Shown one piece after another: positions 36,020 through 44,739 of a DNA stretch of 64,000 nt. Position 1 is the first letter of the stretch; every line of letters starts with the position of its first letter. Below the pieces are notes generated by a model that searched no databases, had not been told where the DNA came from, and saw only the letters and a program-made list of their open reading frames with translations. A program made the position numbers and the translations under genes. The DNA is from Lysinibacillus contaminans (GTDB lineage Bacteria; Bacillota; Bacilli; Bacillales_A; Planococcaceae). The stretch lies in the NCBI RefSeq assembly GCF_001278945.1, contig NZ_LGRV01000003.1:2480001-2544000 (forward strand). The letters are read 5' to 3'.

Positions 36020-36727
36020 TTAAATATAATAGCGGTGAATAGGGCGACCGACATTCCCGTATTGAATATCTACCTTTAACTTTGATTGTTTTTCTAAAAA
36101 ATCTAAATAACGACGGGCAGTTACGCGAGCAGTTCCAATATAATTCGCTACGTCTTCCGCAGATACGGCTTTCTTACTTTCCTCTATATACGCCAATACT
36201 TTATCTAATGTTGCACGATTAAAACCTTTCGGTAATTCCTCAATTTCAATCTTCTGGCTTGCTACCGGAGAAGTTTGAAGCTCTGGCAATCGTTGTTGCA
36301 TTAAATGATCAAGATCATGCTGCGTTAAATCTTGCATATCCTTCATTTTAATTTTATATGCTTGATAATTTTTTAACGTTTGCTCAATTCGCTCAAATGT
36401 AAAAGGCTTCATAATGTAATCATAGACACCAAGATGCAGAATTCTTTGTATAGTTGGCATATCATTAGCCGCTGTCACTGCAATAACATCGACAACCAGA
36501 TGCTCCTCACGAATTTTCCCTAACGTCACCATACCATCCTGCTCCGGCATAAAAATATCCATAAACACCAAATCTGGCTTCAAATCCTTAACTTTTTCAA
36601 GTCCTTCAATCCCATTACCTGCATAGCCAACAAGCTTAAATCCTTCAATACGCTCGATAAATTGCCTATTCACCTCTCGTACCATTGGATCATCTTCAAT
36701 TAGTAATACGTGTATTGTATCCATCAT
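36020..36727 (-). CDS. dctR: DctR/CitT-type response regulator
   Basis: A 235-residue regulator with acidic pair EDD near residue 11, phospho-Asp in VFMDIFMPEQDG near residue 56, Lys in DYIMKPF, and a C-terminal winged helix (GTARVTARRYLDFL, then GNVGRPIHRYYI) of the same class as the regulator at 14.1 kb. Its start overlaps the kinase gene by 32 bases. Divergence from a dicarboxylate symporter gene parallels B. subtilis dctS-dctR-dctP. Confidence 0.9.
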   Translation of the reverse strand: MMDTIHVLLIEDDPMVREVNRQFIERIEGFKLVGYAGNGIEGLEKVKDLKPDLVFMDIFMPEQDGMVTLGKIREEHLVVDVIAVTAANDMPTIQRILHLGVYDYIMKPFTFERIEQTLKNYQAYKIKMKDMQDLTQHDLDHLMQQRLPELQTSPVASQKIEIEELPKGFNRATLDKVLAYIEESKKAVSAEDVANYIGTARVTARRYLDFLEKQSKLKVDIQYGNVGRPIHRYYI

Positions 36728-38327
36728 TATTTTCTCCTAACTCAAACATTATTAAAAAACTCGTGCCTTCCATGGGTTCACTATTTACTTCAATTTCTCC
36801 ATGTCCTTTTTTCACAATTTCTTGAATTAAATGCAAGCCGATGCCTCGATTTTCACTTCCCTTAGTCGAAAAGCCATTTTCGAACATTCGAACCCGCACC
36901 TCTTCACTCATTCCAATACCATTATCAGAAACAGCAATAGCGAGAATGCCATCATGCTCATCAACCGAAATCGATACATACTTATCTGCCTTTGATAAAA
37001 CGTTTAATGCCTCGAAAGCATTTTCGATTAAATTCCCAAATAATACAACAAAATCATGATGGTCTAATAACGGGGGAAAACTTTTGAAATGGCTCTGTCG
37101 ATCAATCTCCACTTGTATGCCTAATTCTTTCCCATAACTGACCTTACTCAATAGCAAGCCTGAAATATTTTCATTACGGAAGCGTTCATTTAAAAATTTT
37201 GTTAAGGATGCTTCACTTTCCGTCGCCGTTGTAACATATTCAAGCGCCTGCTTCGTATGGCCTAGCTGCAATAAACCGGCAATTGTATGTAATTTATTTT
37301 TATGCTCATGTGTCTGCACTCTCAGGGCCTGAACGAACGCTTTAACCCCGGTTACCTCTTCAGCGAGCTTCTTCACCGCAGTTAAGTCTTTAAACATTGC
37401 AACCGCACCAACAATCTCACCGTTCACACTTATCGGTACACGGTTACTTAAAATACTATGATAGTTAATGTATAGTTCCTGATTATAAATTGCTGTACCG
37501 GTTTCCACAATTTCAGGTAGACGTGTATCTGGCAATACATCATATATTTTCTTACCAATGTAAATCTCCGTTTCCATCCCTACACCTAAAATATCACCAG
37601 CTTTTTCATTAAAAATTGTAATGTTCATCGTCTTATCAACAGCAATGATACCTTCATGCATTGCATTAAATGTTTCAGTTCGTTCAACGTACATTTTGGC
37701 AATCTCATGTGGTTCAAGTCCAAACATTTGTTTTTTTATGTGTTTTCCAAGCGTATAAGCGCCCCAAATACTAAGAATCAGAGACATCAGTACCGTGATA
37801 AGTATTTCCTGACCATAACTTTCAATCATTTTTATGAATGTTGGGACTTGATAACCGACGATAACAATGCCCACCTGCGTTTTCGTATCATCAATGACAG
37901 GCACAAACGCACGTATCATCATGCCTGCTTCTCCTAGAGCTTTTGAAATATAGTAATGTTCACTAAATGCAGCATTTAAATCCGTCGATTCACTGCGCTT
38001 ACCTAGTTCCTCAGATGTCGGATGTGAAAGCTTCACACGATCCATATTCATTACGACAATATACTCTGCTTTGTTTATAATCCGAATTCCCTCGACAAGC
38101 GCGTTGACATTTGTAGCTGCTTCTTTAACATCCGTATTTTTCAAATGAGCACTCAACTCTGGCATATTCGAAACAGTATGCGCTACAAGCATTGCACGTT
38201 GTTCAAAATCCTTTTCCTGTTCAGAAAGTAGATTACTAAGCACAAAAATCCCACCAAGTAAAAAGGAAAAAGAAATAATTAAAAACGTCACTAAAAGTAT
38301 TTTCCCATTTACAGGCATTTTCACCAT
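36696..38327 (-). CDS. dctS: DctS/CitA-type sensor histidine kinase
   Basis: A 543-residue membrane kinase. It has an N-terminal helix (LLVTFLIISFSFLLGGIFVL), an extracytoplasmic PAS-like sensor up to about residue 175, a second helix, a cytoplasmic PAS domain (VDKTMNITIFNEKAGDIL), the His box QTHEHKNKLHTIAGLLQL, and an ATPase domain with NLIENAFEAL, VSDNGIGM and the G2 region RGIGLHL. AAAGGAGG precedes ATG 38327. It is a paralogue of the kinase at 12.5 kb. The probable signal is a C4-dicarboxylate taken up by the divergent DctP. Confidence 0.9.
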   Translation of the reverse strand: MVKMPVNGKILLVTFLIISFSFLLGGIFVLSNLLSEQEKDFEQRAMLVAHTVSNMPELSAHLKNTDVKEAATNVNALVEGIRIINKAEYIVVMNMDRVKLSHPTSEELGKRSESTDLNAAFSEHYYISKALGEAGMMIRAFVPVIDDTKTQVGIVIVGYQVPTFIKMIESYGQEILITVLMSLILSIWGAYTLGKHIKKQMFGLEPHEIAKMYVERTETFNAMHEGIIAVDKTMNITIFNEKAGDILGVGMETEIYIGKKIYDVLPDTRLPEIVETGTAIYNQELYINYHSILSNRVPISVNGEIVGAVAMFKDLTAVKKLAEEVTGVKAFVQALRVQTHEHKNKLHTIAGLLQLGHTKQALEYVTTATESEASLTKFLNERFRNENISGLLLSKVSYGKELGIQVEIDRQSHFKSFPPLLDHHDFVVLFGNLIENAFEALNVLSKADKYVSISVDEHDGILAIAVSDNGIGMSEEVRVRMFENGFSTKGSENRGIGLHLIQEIVKKGHGEIEVNSEPMEGTSFLIMFELGENNDGYNTRITN

Positions 38328-38740
38328 TTAGTAATTCCTCCTTTCTTATTTATTACTGTTCAATGTGTCATCTATCTGATTGTTACATGAAATTTTCTTT
38401 TCGAGTTTCCAAATCACTACTATAATATAGTAATATTCTTAATAGACTATCGTCAAAATATTATTTTTACAATTCCACTACTAAAATGTATAACCACAAC
38501 TAGTACTAAACTTAATGAACAATATTACAAATAAGCAGTATAAAAGCTAATAATGACTACCCTCAATATTTTTGTATTATAACAATTCTACATTATTTAC
38601 TCCGTACCATAACAGCTTGAACACTTGAAACCTCTACATTTTCGTTAATTTTCTGTTTGATGTACTTAATGAACGTTATGTTCCTTATTTTCTAAACCTC
38701 TTTTTTAAAATAATATTCGCTATGATAATGTCAGCAAGTT
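38328..38740. other. AT-rich divergent promoter region dctS/dctP
   Basis: About 410 bases without coding potential. A minus-strand TTGACG at 38451-38456 may be the -35 of dctS, but its -10 is poor. TATGAT at 38721-38726 may be the dctP -10. A short GAAC/GTTC palindrome lies near 38664. No clear response-regulator site can be named by eye. Confidence 0.45.
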
Positions 38741-38754
38741 TGAAAGCGATAACA
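38741..38754 (+). promoter_or_regulatory. cre-like site (CcpA) before dctP
   Basis: TGAAAGCGATAACA matches the catabolite-response consensus TGWAARCGYTWWCA at 13 of 14 positions. It lies 31 bases before the dctP start and downstream of the likely -10, a position where CcpA would block elongation. Confidence 0.65.
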
Positions 38755-38784
38755 AATAGAATATTTAGATAAGAGGTGCCGGAA

Positions 38785-40047
38785 ATGAAATTACTAAAAA
38801 ATTTAACCGTTCAAGTTATTATAGCCATCCTATTAGGTATCATCGTTGGTGCGATGTTCCCGGAATTCGGCGCAAGTCTTAAAATCTTAGCAGACTTATT
38901 CATTAAGCTGATTAAAATGTTAATTGCACCAATCATTTTCCTAACGGTTGTCATTGGTATTGGTAGCATGGGTGATATGAAAAAGGTTGGTAAAATCGGA
39001 GGGAAAGCATTACTTTACTTCGAAATCGTATCTACAATTGCACTCGCAATCGGTATTGCAGTGGCATTAATCGTAAGCCCTGGTACTGGCCTAGATACAA
39101 CAGGGGCAGCTGATGCAGACATTTCAAAATATACAACAGCAGCTGAAGAAACTGATAAAGGTTTAGGTGCCTTCATTTACAACATCATTCCAGATAACGT
39201 AGTGGGTGCATTAGCAAATGGTGATTTACTACCAGTATTATTCTCAGCAATACTATTTGGTTTAGCGGCTGCTTCAATCGGCGCACCTGCAAGACCAGTT
39301 ATTACATTCTTTGAACAAGTAGCAGAAATTTTCTTCAAGATCGTTGGAATGGTCATGAAAATTTCGCCAATCGGTGCATTCGGTGCCATGGCTTATACAA
39401 TTGGTAACTTTGGTTTAGAATCATTAAGTAATTTAGGATTATTAATGGCATCAGTGTACCTTACAATGTTCTTGTTCGTTGTATTCGTGTTAGGCTCAAT
39501 TGCAAAATTCTTTGGTTTTAATATTTTCAAATTTATCGCCTATCTGAAAAATGAAATATTCTTGGTAATCGGGACTTCATCATCTGAATCTGCTTTACCT
39601 TCCATGATGCGTAAATTAGAGAACTTCGGATGTTCAAAACAAGTTGTGGGCTTAGTCGTACCAACTGGTTACTCTTTCAACCTTGACGGCACTTCCATTT
39701 ACTTATCAATGGCGGCGTTATTCATTGCACAGGCTTACGGAATGGACTTAACGTGGATTCAAATCATTACATTACTTGGGATCCTAATGATTACATCAAA
39801 AGGTGCAGCAGGTGTAACAGGTTCTGGTTTCATCACACTAGCCGCTACTCTTGCAGCCTTCCCAATGATTCCTGTTGAGGGAATTGCGCTATTAATCGGG
39901 GTTGATCGCTTCATGTCAGAAGCTCGTGCCGTAACGAATTTAATCGGTAATGGTGTAGCATGTGTTGTCATTTCTAAATCAGAAAAAGAATTTGACGTAA
40001 GTATGCAAGAAAATGCGCTTCAAGGTAAAACAAGTGTGACATCCTAA
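38785..40047 (+). CDS. dctP: Dicarboxylate/amino acid:cation symporter (DctP-like)
   Basis: A 420-residue carrier of the DAACS family with eight helices and two re-entrant hairpins. Hallmarks are the Ser-rich hairpin GTSSSESALPSMM near residue 270, the NLDGTSIY motif, TSKGAAGVTGSGF and VDRFMSEARAVTNLIGN near the end, which bind substrate and ions. The frame opens at GTG 38776, but that codon is part of the ribosome binding site AGAGGTG; ATG 38785 is chosen. With the divergent kinase/regulator pair it is likely a succinate/fumarate/malate importer. Glutamate/aspartate is the family alternative. Confidence 0.92.
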   Translation: MKLLKNLTVQVIIAILLGIIVGAMFPEFGASLKILADLFIKLIKMLIAPIIFLTVVIGIGSMGDMKKVGKIGGKALLYFEIVSTIALAIGIAVALIVSPGTGLDTTGAADADISKYTTAAEETDKGLGAFIYNIIPDNVVGALANGDLLPVLFSAILFGLAAASIGAPARPVITFFEQVAEIFFKIVGMVMKISPIGAFGAMAYTIGNFGLESLSNLGLLMASVYLTMFLFVVFVLGSIAKFFGFNIFKFIAYLKNEIFLVIGTSSSESALPSMMRKLENFGCSKQVVGLVVPTGYSFNLDGTSIYLSMAALFIAQAYGMDLTWIQIITLLGILMITSKGAAGVTGSGFITLAATLAAFPMIPVEGIALLIGVDRFMSEARAVTNLIGNGVACVVISKSEKEFDVSMQENALQGKTSVTS

Positions 40048-40053
40048 AAAAAT

Positions 40054-40096
40054 AAAGGGTAGTGGTGACAGCATGGTGCTGTTCCACTACCCTTTT
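40054..40096. terminator. Terminator after dctP
   Basis: The stem AAAGGGTAGTGG / CCACTACCCTTT, with an inner CAGCA/TGCTG pair, is flanked by A and T runs and serves both convergent genes. Confidence 0.9.
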
Positions 40097-40575
40097 TACT
40101 TGCCGTATTGCTCAAGTAAGCGCTGAGTATTCGTCGATTGTTCAAGTACCTTTTTCTCATCAGCCCAATAGATTACATACTGATTTCCGTTCACCGTGAA
40201 CAACATATTTTGTAACTCTTCGCTCATTTCTGAACGTATCGCTACTTTTAAAATGTCGACCTCATACAACGGCTCACCATCTACTTCATACACAATATGA
40301 TAGGTAGGCAGTTCCTCAAACAAGCTGCGTTCTTTTTTTGAAATATCTCTTACATGGCTTAGTGGATTTTTTTCCATATACGACTCAAGGTCTGCACCTT
40401 CTACACGTGCTAACCTTGTCCCATTCTGGAGTAATTCTAACGCATCACGCTCTTTGGCATGATTCAAAATATTTACAATCGCTTCTTCTTCGTTTTTTTC
40501 ACGAAACTGCATCGTGAAGGCTCCTACAAGTAAAATGACTGCAAATAGTAAAAGACGCCATCTTCGCTTTGTCAT
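40096..40575 (-). CDS. Membrane-anchored protein of unknown function
   Basis: A 159-residue protein with a basic N-terminus and one hydrophobic helix (LLLFAVILLVGAFTMQF), then a mostly polar domain predicted to lie outside the membrane. No lipobox Cys is present, so it is probably an uncleaved anchor. I do not recognise the domain; the YHIVYEVDGEPLYEVDILK and NQYVIYWADE segments suggest beta strands. AAGGTGAG precedes ATG 40575. It starts about 10 bases after ktrC and is probably co-transcribed with it. Confidence 0.7.
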   Translation of the reverse strand: MTKRRWRLLLFAVILLVGAFTMQFREKNEEEAIVNILNHAKERDALELLQNGTRLARVEGADLESYMEKNPLSHVRDISKKERSLFEELPTYHIVYEVDGEPLYEVDILKVAIRSEMSEELQNMLFTVNGNQYVIYWADEKKVLEQSTNTQRLLEQYGK

Positions 40576-40584
40576 ACACTCACC

Positions 40585-41250
40585 TTATCCATGTAACGCT
40601 TTTTTTACAAAGCGGTTAATATCAACGTCTGCACCAATTACGAGCATAATATCACCTAGCAAAATTTTATCGCTGGCCTGCGGAGAAACAATAATTTCAT
40701 TGCCCCGTTTAATGCCGACGATGTTTATGCCATATTTCGCACGAATGTCCAGATCGATTACTGAGTAACCAGCAATTGCATCATTGGCTTTTATCTCCAT
40801 AATGGAGTGTTCATCAGACAGCTCTAAATAATCGAGTACAGTGTTCGACATCATATTATTGGCAATACGAATACCCATATCACGCTCTGGATGGACCACA
40901 ACATCTGCACCAATTTTCCGCAGTACTTTTTCATGATAATCATTTTGTGCCTTTACAGTAATTTGCGCTACACCTAGTTCTTTCAAGATAATGGTTGTTA
41001 AAATACTTGCCTGAATATCTTCACCAATTGCTACTATGACATGCTCGAAGTTACGAATGCCTAGTGAAGTAAGTACTGACTCATCTGTTGAATTAGCTAT
41101 AACTGCCTGAGTGGCAATGGAAGCAAACTCGTCCACTCGTTCTGATGAATTGTCTATCGCCATTACATGCGCACCTAAACTCATTAATTCACGAACAATA
41201 CTGCCCCCAAAACGTCCTAATCCAATAACGACAAATTCTTTTTTCATCAT
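40585..41250 (-). CDS. ktrC: Potassium channel regulatory subunit KtrC
   Basis: A 221-residue RCK protein that gates a Ktr potassium channel. The N-terminal Rossmann domain opens with VIGLGRFGGSIVREL (nucleotide loop) and has a conserved acidic residue in AIDNSSERVDE. A TrkA-C domain with KANDAIAGYSVIDLDIRAKY follows. ATP/ADP and c-di-AMP bind this family. AAGGAG lies seven bases before ATG 41250, so the longer open frame is not used. The KtrD/KtrB membrane partner is not in the window. Confidence 0.92.
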   Translation of the reverse strand: MMKKEFVVIGLGRFGGSIVRELMSLGAHVMAIDNSSERVDEFASIATQAVIANSTDESVLTSLGIRNFEHVIVAIGEDIQASILTTIILKELGVAQITVKAQNDYHEKVLRKIGADVVVHPERDMGIRIANNMMSNTVLDYLELSDEHSIMEIKANDAIAGYSVIDLDIRAKYGINIVGIKRGNEIIVSPQASDKILLGDIMLVIGADVDINRFVKKALHG

Positions 41251-41385
41251 AATTAAACTCCTTCGCATACTACTACTGCTCCAAGTGTACCGCATTCACT
41301 GATATATGTATCGCAAAAAGCAAAAGACAATACTGTGTTTTTTAGTAGGCTATTCATTAAGCAATGTCTTAACCGTACGTAGGGA

Positions 41386-41417
41386 TAAAAAAGACGAGGA
41401 TTTACAAATCATCCTCG
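41386..41417 (-). terminator. Terminator after ykuV
   Basis: A 7-bp stem CGAGGAT / ATCCTCG is followed on the minus strand by TCTTTTTT, 11 bases past the gene. Confidence 0.8.
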
Positions 41418-41427
41418 CCCTAAAACC

Positions 41428-41889
41428 TTATTCAGCTGATGCGTTACGCATTTCGTCTAGTACACGGTTTACACGTTTTTCAAGCATTTTCATGCCGCTA
41501 CCGCCAGCTTGCATATGACGAAGTTGCCCGTCTTTATCGAACACAAAATACGCTGGTACGTATTGGTTTGCGAATGCGTCTGTTAATTTCAATTCGTTGT
41601 CAACAAAGATTGGTTGCGTAATGTCATGCTCAGCAGCCACTGCTTTAATTGTTTCTAAATCAGTATCTTCCTCAGAGCGAGGCATATGCACAGCAATAAC
41701 GTTTAGCTCATCTTTATATTGGTCACGAAAATTATTAACCTCCGGCATTGCTTCTTTACATAAATAGCAACTTACAGACCAAAAGTGAATTAGTGTTGGT
41801 TTTTCTCCAACTAAATCAGCTTTTGTTACTTCACCGTTTAACCAAGTTGTTGCGCCTGTAAGTTCAGGCATTTGTTCACGAAGTTTCAT
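41428..41889 (-). CDS. ykuV: Thiol-disulfide oxidoreductase YkuV
   Basis: A 153-residue thioredoxin-fold protein without signal peptide, hence cytosolic. The active site is SCYLCKEAMPEV near residue 40 (CxxC), and PAYFVFDKDGQLRH near residue 110 holds the cis-Pro region. The opening MPELTGATTWLNGEV and the C-terminal GGSGMKMLEKRVNRVL match B. subtilis YkuV closely. AAAGGAGGA precedes ATG 41889. As in B. subtilis, the peroxiredoxin gene ykuU lies upstream, but here a structured repeat separates the two. Confidence 0.93.
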   Translation of the reverse strand: MKLREQMPELTGATTWLNGEVTKADLVGEKPTLIHFWSVSCYLCKEAMPEVNNFRDQYKDELNVIAVHMPRSEEDTDLETIKAVAAEHDITQPIFVDNELKLTDAFANQYVPAYFVFDKDGQLRHMQAGGSGMKMLEKRVNRVLDEMRNASAE

Positions 41890-41917
41890 AAATAAAATCC
41901 TCCTTTATCGTTTGAAA

Positions 41918-41945
41918 AATCCCCACAACAAAAGCCGTGGGGATT
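41918..41945 (-). terminator. Hairpin between ykuU and ykuV
   Basis: The 9-bp stem AATCCCCAC / GTGGGGATT is followed on the minus strand by TTTTT-like sequence, just before the ykuV ribosome binding site. It could attenuate read-through from ykuU into ykuV. Confidence 0.75.
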
Positions 41946-41946
41946 C

Positions 41947-42117
41947 AAATTGTTAGTCAAATTCGCCTTGGCGTATTTGCCGCTGACGCTTTGTTATCAA
42001 TTCGCTTTCGCGCAGAAAAACAATGCGTCCAGATTTTGTATTGCGCTTACGCAATTAACTCCATTCAAAATCTGTGACATCCGCCAGAGGTTGTCTGTCG
42101 CGTTAAAACGCTACAGA
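41947..42117. repeat. Structured intergenic repeat, copy 2
   Basis: Non-coding segment with nested inverted repeats: CAGATTTTG (42030) with CAAAATCTG (42066-42074) enclosing ATTGCG/CGCAAT, and TCTGT-GCGTT / AACGC-ACAGA at 42094-42117. A 21-nt stretch, 42066-42086, is identical to 2824-2844. The base composition is more GC-rich than nearby intergenic DNA. This pattern suggests a dispersed element. Confidence 0.6.
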
Positions 42118-42122
42118 TCAAA

Positions 42123-42665
42123 TTATAGTGTTGCTTGACCTGGACGCCAGTTTGCTGGGCAAAGGCCACCAGTTTGTAATGCTTGAAGCACACGTAAAGT
42201 TTCATCTACGTCACGGCCAATATTGTTGTCAAACACTGTTTGATATTTTAATTCGCCTTCTGGATCGATGATGAATAGACCGCGAAGTGCGATACCTTCT
42301 TCTTCGATTAAAACGCCATAGTCTTTTGCAACTTTGTGATTTGTATCAGCTGCTAATGGGTATTTTAACTCCCCAAGACCATTTTGTGTTCGGTCTGTGT
42401 TAATCCATGCTAAGTGCGTGTGGATTGTATCAGTTGAAACACCGATTACTTCTGCATCTAAGTCTTCGAACTCATCGTAACGATCGCTCATTGCAGTGAT
42501 TTCTGTTGGACATACAAAAGTGAAGTCCATCGGATAGAAGAAAAGTACAGTCCATTTGTCTTGCCCTTTGATTTCTTCTAAAGATACTTTACCGAAAGAT
42601 TTGTCAGCAAGTACTGCTTCCATTGTGAAGTCTGGTGCTTGTTTGCCTACCATGCGTTCTGCCAT
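42123..42665 (-). CDS. ykuU: 2-Cys peroxiredoxin YkuU
   Basis: A 180-residue thiol peroxidase of the AhpC/Prx type. The peroxidatic Cys is in YPMDFTFVCPTEI near residue 52 and the resolving Cys in TGGLCPANWRPGQ near residue 169, so it is a typical 2-Cys enzyme. Start MAERMVGKQAP at ATG 42665, preceded by GGAGGG, gives exactly the length of B. subtilis YkuU. The longer open frame to 42704 has no ribosome binding site. YkuV, encoded downstream, may act as a partner reductant; this is inferred from gene order. Confidence 0.95.
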   Translation of the reverse strand: MAERMVGKQAPDFTMEAVLADKSFGKVSLEEIKGQDKWTVLFFYPMDFTFVCPTEITAMSDRYDEFEDLDAEVIGVSTDTIHTHLAWINTDRTQNGLGELKYPLAADTNHKVAKDYGVLIEEEGIALRGLFIIDPEGELKYQTVFDNNIGRDVDETLRVLQALQTGGLCPANWRPGQATL

Positions 42666-42954
42666 GTTAATTCCCTCCAAATTCGAATATGTAAAATGGT
42701 CCATTCGCTACTGTTGCGAATCCATTCTCTACCATAACAAAGATAGGTAGCTTTTTCAACGCACGACACTTCACGGTATTACTCGTTTTTAAGAACAGTG
42801 TTATATACGCTTAGACTTATATAATTATTCTGATAATAAGGTTTGAATTTTCGCTAGCTTATTCAATTATTTTCTACAATAATACATTTTTTAATAATGG
42901 TAATTTCGTCTAATTGTGTATGAATTTTTAACTGTGCTTTTTGCGCTAAAACCA

Positions 42955-43023
42955 TTGCATTTTTTTTTGGATTATGTATAATAATAATGTTTTTGTAAAC
43001 TAAAAGTTTTGTTAAAGTAAACT
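42955..43023 (+). promoter_or_regulatory. Promoter and direct-repeat operator of the pot operon
   Basis: TTGCAT and TATAAT (42977) are 16 bases apart. Just downstream of the expected start point, GTAAACT occurs at 42995 and again at 43017, 22 bases (two helical turns) apart on the same face. This is a candidate site for the XRE-cupin regulator. The rest of the 42666-42954 gap shows nothing definite. Confidence 0.5.
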
Positions 43024-43072
43024 TCTATTATACGATGTTTATAATTGCTAAACTTCTTCGAGGAGGGAAAAG

Positions 43073-43615
43073 ATGCAAATCGGAAGTAAAATCAAAGCAC
43101 TTCGTTTGACAAAAGGTCTCACCCAAGAAGAACTTGGCGAACGAACAGATTTAAGTAAAGGCTATATTTCACAATTGGAGCGTGACTTAAATTCACCTTC
43201 TATTGAGACGCTTTTTTCATTATTAGAAGTATTAGGCTCAACACCTAAAGAATTTTTCGATGATGAGGCACCTGAACAAAAAGTCGTTTATACCGAAGAA
43301 GACCAATCGACTTACACTGACGAAGATAAAAAGTATGAGATTCAATGGCTTATTCCAACATCAAACGAAAAAGAAATGGAACCTATATTCTTAACGCTGG
43401 CAGCTAGCGGAGAGTTTAAACAATTCGAACCTTCACTATCTGAAACATTTATTTATGTTGTCAAAGGACGCATTCGTCTCATTTTAGGGAAAGAACAATA
43501 TATCGCAAGTGAAGGCAATGCCGTTTATTTCGACGCGGCGGCCCATCATCAAATAGTTAATGCTCATGACGATGAGACAAAAATTCTACTCGTCGCAACA
43601 GATTCGTATTTATAG
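43073..43615 (+). CDS. XRE-cupin transcriptional regulator of polyamine uptake
   Basis: A 180-residue regulator. The N-terminal HTH_3 domain (GSKIKALRLTKGLTQEELGERTDLSKGYISQLER) is followed by an acidic linker and a C-terminal cupin domain (LSETFIYVVKGRIRLILGKEQYIASEGNAVYFDAAAHHQIVNA region). This is the PuuR-like layout often found beside polyamine transport genes. AGGAGGGAAAAG precedes ATG 43073. It is 17 bases upstream of potA, so it is in the operon and probably autoregulated, with polyamine sensed by the cupin (inference). Confidence 0.9.
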   Translation: MQIGSKIKALRLTKGLTQEELGERTDLSKGYISQLERDLNSPSIETLFSLLEVLGSTPKEFFDDEAPEQKVVYTEEDQSTYTDEDKKYEIQWLIPTSNEKEMEPIFLTLAASGEFKQFEPSLSETFIYVVKGRIRLILGKEQYIASEGNAVYFDAAAHHQIVNAHDDETKILLVATDSYL

Positions 43616-43632
43616 CTTAAGGAGGCGCATCA

Positions 43633-44739
43633 ATGACATCGAATACAATTATTCGTTTTGAAAATGTTTCAAAATCATATAGTGACGGCACTGTCGTCTT
43701 AAAAAACATTAACTTAGAACTAGAAAAAGGAAAGTTCTATACATTACTTGGCCCATCAGGTTGTGGGAAAACTACAATTCTTCGTATTATCGCTGGGTTC
43801 ACTGAGCCAACAACAGGAAATGTGTTCTTTCATGATAAAAAAATCAACTCAGTACCTGCCAATGAGCGCCAAGTAAATACAGTATTCCAAGACTATGCGC
43901 TATTCCCCCATTTAAATGTCTTTGAAAATGTTGCATTCGGTTTACGTATTCAAAAGAAACCTGAAAAAGAAGTACAAGAACGTGTAACAGAAGCTCTGAA
44001 ATTTGTAAATTTAGCTGGCTATGGTAACCGTGAAATTTCTGAGATGTCCGGTGGTCAACGTCAACGTGTCGCGATTGCACGTGCCATTGTCAATGATCCA
44101 GAAGTTATTTTACTCGATGAACCACTTTCTGCACTAGACTTAAAACTGCGTACAGAAATGCAATACGAATTACGTGAGTTACAACAACGCCTTGGCAAAA
44201 CTTTCGTTTTCGTTACACATGACCAAGAAGAAGCGCTTGCCATGAGTGATGAAATTTTCGTTTTAAGTGAAGGTGAAATTCAACAATCTGGAACACCAGT
44301 AGATATTTATGACGAACCAATTAACCGTTTCGTAGCAGACTTTATCGGTGAATCGAACATCGTACAAGGTGAAATGATTGAAGACTTTAAGGTGAAATTT
44401 ACGGGTAAAGTATTTGAGTGTGTTGACCAAGGGATGAAAGCAAACGAGAAAATTGACATTGTCATTCGACCAGAGGATTTAGAAATTACAACGGCGGATA
44501 AAGGGAAATTAATCGTAACAGTTGATACACAATTATTCCGTGGTGTTCACTACGAAATTTCTACGTATGATGAGGACGGCAATGAGTGGTTGGTACATTC
44601 ACTAAAGAAAGCAGATGTAGGGGCAAAAATCGGCTTAGACTTCGATCCGGAAGCGATTCATGTAATGCGCTTAAACGAAACAGAAGAAGAGTTCGATAAA
44701 CGTTTAGAAGCGTATGGAGACGACGAAGATGCAAACTAA
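43633..44739 (+). CDS. potA: Spermidine/putrescine ABC transporter ATPase PotA
   Basis: A 368-residue ATPase. Walker [10 protein letters not shown] near residue 38, Q-loop [10 protein letters not shown], signature [14 protein letters not shown], Walker [12 protein letters not shown] and H-loop VTHDQEEA are present, followed by a regulatory OB-like TOBE domain beginning near [21 protein letters not shown] precedes ATG 43633. It energises PotBC import of polyamines bound by PotD. Confidence 0.95.
   Translation: MTSNTIIRFENVSKSYSDGTVVLKNINLELEKGKFYTLLGPSGCGKTTILRIIAGFTEPTTGNVFFHDKKINSVPANERQVNTVFQDYALFPHLNVFENVAFGLRIQKKPEKEVQERVTEALKFVNLAGYGNREISEMSGGQRQRVAIARAIVNDPEVILLDEPLSALDLKLRTEMQYELRELQQRLGKTFVFVTHDQEEALAMSDEIFVLSEGEIQQSGTPVDIYDEPINRFVADFIGESNIVQGEMIEDFKVKFTGKVFECVDQGMKANEKIDIVIRPEDLEITTADKGKLIVTVDTQLFRGVHYEISTYDEDGNEWLVHSLKKADVGAKIGLDFDPEAIHVMRLNETEEEFDKRLEAYGDDEDAN

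Noticed and set aside
42821-42840. PerR/Fur-like box upstream of ykuU
   Set aside because: ATTAT and ATAAT are present, but spacing and sequence do not fit the TTATAATNATTATAA consensus, and the site is far from the ykuU start.
44061-44243. Minus-strand short frames within potA
   Set aside because: Antisense to conserved ATPase motifs, no start signals.
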